The notes below the pieces were generated by a model. It had not been told where the DNA came from. It saw only the letters and a program-made list of their open reading frames with translations, and ran no database searches. A program made the translations under genes and the position numbers. From assembly GCA_021203285.1 (NCBI GenBank), contig JAJQBM010000013.1, positions 1 through 7,097 of the forward strand: DNA of 7,097 nucleotides, in the 5' to 3' direction. Below, piece after piece: positions 6,947 through 7,097 of the stretch; the first letter of the stretch is position 1; the number at the start of each line of letters is the position of its first letter. This DNA is from Clostridiales bacterium. Its GTDB lineage: Bacteria > Bacillota > Clostridia > Lachnospirales > Lachnospiraceae.

Positions 6947-7097
6947 TTACAGCTCTCCGCCGCCGAGAATCCCCTGCAGATTCGTATCCGTAAAAAAGGT
7001 GTTTCCGCTGTAGAGGAACAGTGTGTCCGTTACATGGTATGTCTCCGTCAGGTCGTCGAGATAGCCCCGACGACCTGACGGAGACATACCATGTAAC
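6947..7097 (-). CDS. C-terminal end of an unidentified minus-strand protein (partial)
   Basis: The minus-strand frame ends with TAA at 6949-6947 and stays open to the right edge. Its last residues read TDTLFLYSGNTFFTDTNLQG then ILGGGEL, which looks like ordinary coding sequence (polar/aromatic alternation, codons like those of neighbours). It converges on the acetyltransferase with a 26-bp gap. I do not recognise the family. Codons from about 7068 rightward fall in the right arm of the terminal inverted repeat and may not be the genuine continuation of the gene. Confidence 0.4.
   Translation of the reverse strand, partial: LHGMSPSGRRGYLDDLTETYHVTDTLFLYSGNTFFTDTNLQGILGGGEL
7029..7097. repeat. 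Perfect 30-bp inverted repeat with 9-nt loop at the window end
   Basis: Positions 7029-7058 are the exact reverse complement of 7068-7097 (30 of 30), separated by agatagccc (7059-7067). The right arm ends on the last base of the window, so the true repeat may be longer. There is no T tract, and the left arm lies within the minus-strand reading frame, so an intrinsic terminator is unlikely. A fold-back chimera or assembly-end palindrome is the leading explanation; a genuine inverted duplication remains possible. Confidence 0.9.

Noticed and set aside
6923..6957. GGAGAG / CTCTCC as a terminator between the acetyltransferase and the right-edge gene
   Set aside because: It has only six pairs, a loop of about 20 nt and no T tract; it is not convincing.

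Overview
The window looks like chromosomal DNA from a low- to mid-GC Firmicute of the class Clostridia, probably a gut Lachnospiraceae-type organism. This is inferred from the ClpB and MATE sequence style, AGGAGG-type ribosome binding sites, a sigma-A promoter carrying a consensus CIRCE operator, and a NodB deacetylase and AraC/cupin regulator of types common in that group. The species cannot be fixed from the sequence alone.

Left part (1-3097): the C-terminal two thirds of a low-molecular-weight protein-tyrosine phosphatase enters from the left edge. It is followed by a perfect CIRCE operator interleaved with a sigma-A promoter, then a complete, intact clpB disaggregase gene (861 aa from the ATG at 441), closed by a strong intrinsic terminator. 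This is a heat-shock transcription unit predicted to be repressed by HrcA.

Middle part (3141-6332): three consecutive genes each carry exactly one disabling lesion, and in each case reversing that lesion restores a full-length family member. They are (i) a membrane-anchored NodB-type polysaccharide deacetylase with an in-frame TAG where the family normally has Trp, just before the VDPLDW motif; (ii) a minus-strand AraC/cupin regulator frameshifted at a run of eight T; and (iii) a divergent MATE-family exporter with an in-frame TAG, again at an expected Trp. Both amber codons sit in the same seven bases, ATGTAGA. TAG also acts as the ordinary terminator of the phosphatase and of the MATE reading frame, so wholesale recoding is unlikely. 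Decay, amber suppression, a deamination-type mutational process and consensus error remain open.

The AraC and MATE genes share a 129-bp divergent promoter region with two 9-bp direct repeats (ACTGTTAAT) one helical turn apart. The MATE frame ends inside the ribosome binding site of a hexapeptide-repeat O-acetyltransferase of the maltose/galactoside acetyltransferase type (6345-6920). This suggests an AraC-controlled 'acetylate and export' pair.

Right edge (6921-7097): the C-terminal end of an unidentified minus-strand reading frame converges on the acetyltransferase. The last 69 bases form a perfect 30-bp inverted repeat with a 9-nt loop that runs exactly to the window end. It looks more like a fold-back junction or assembly end than a genetic element, but needs checking.
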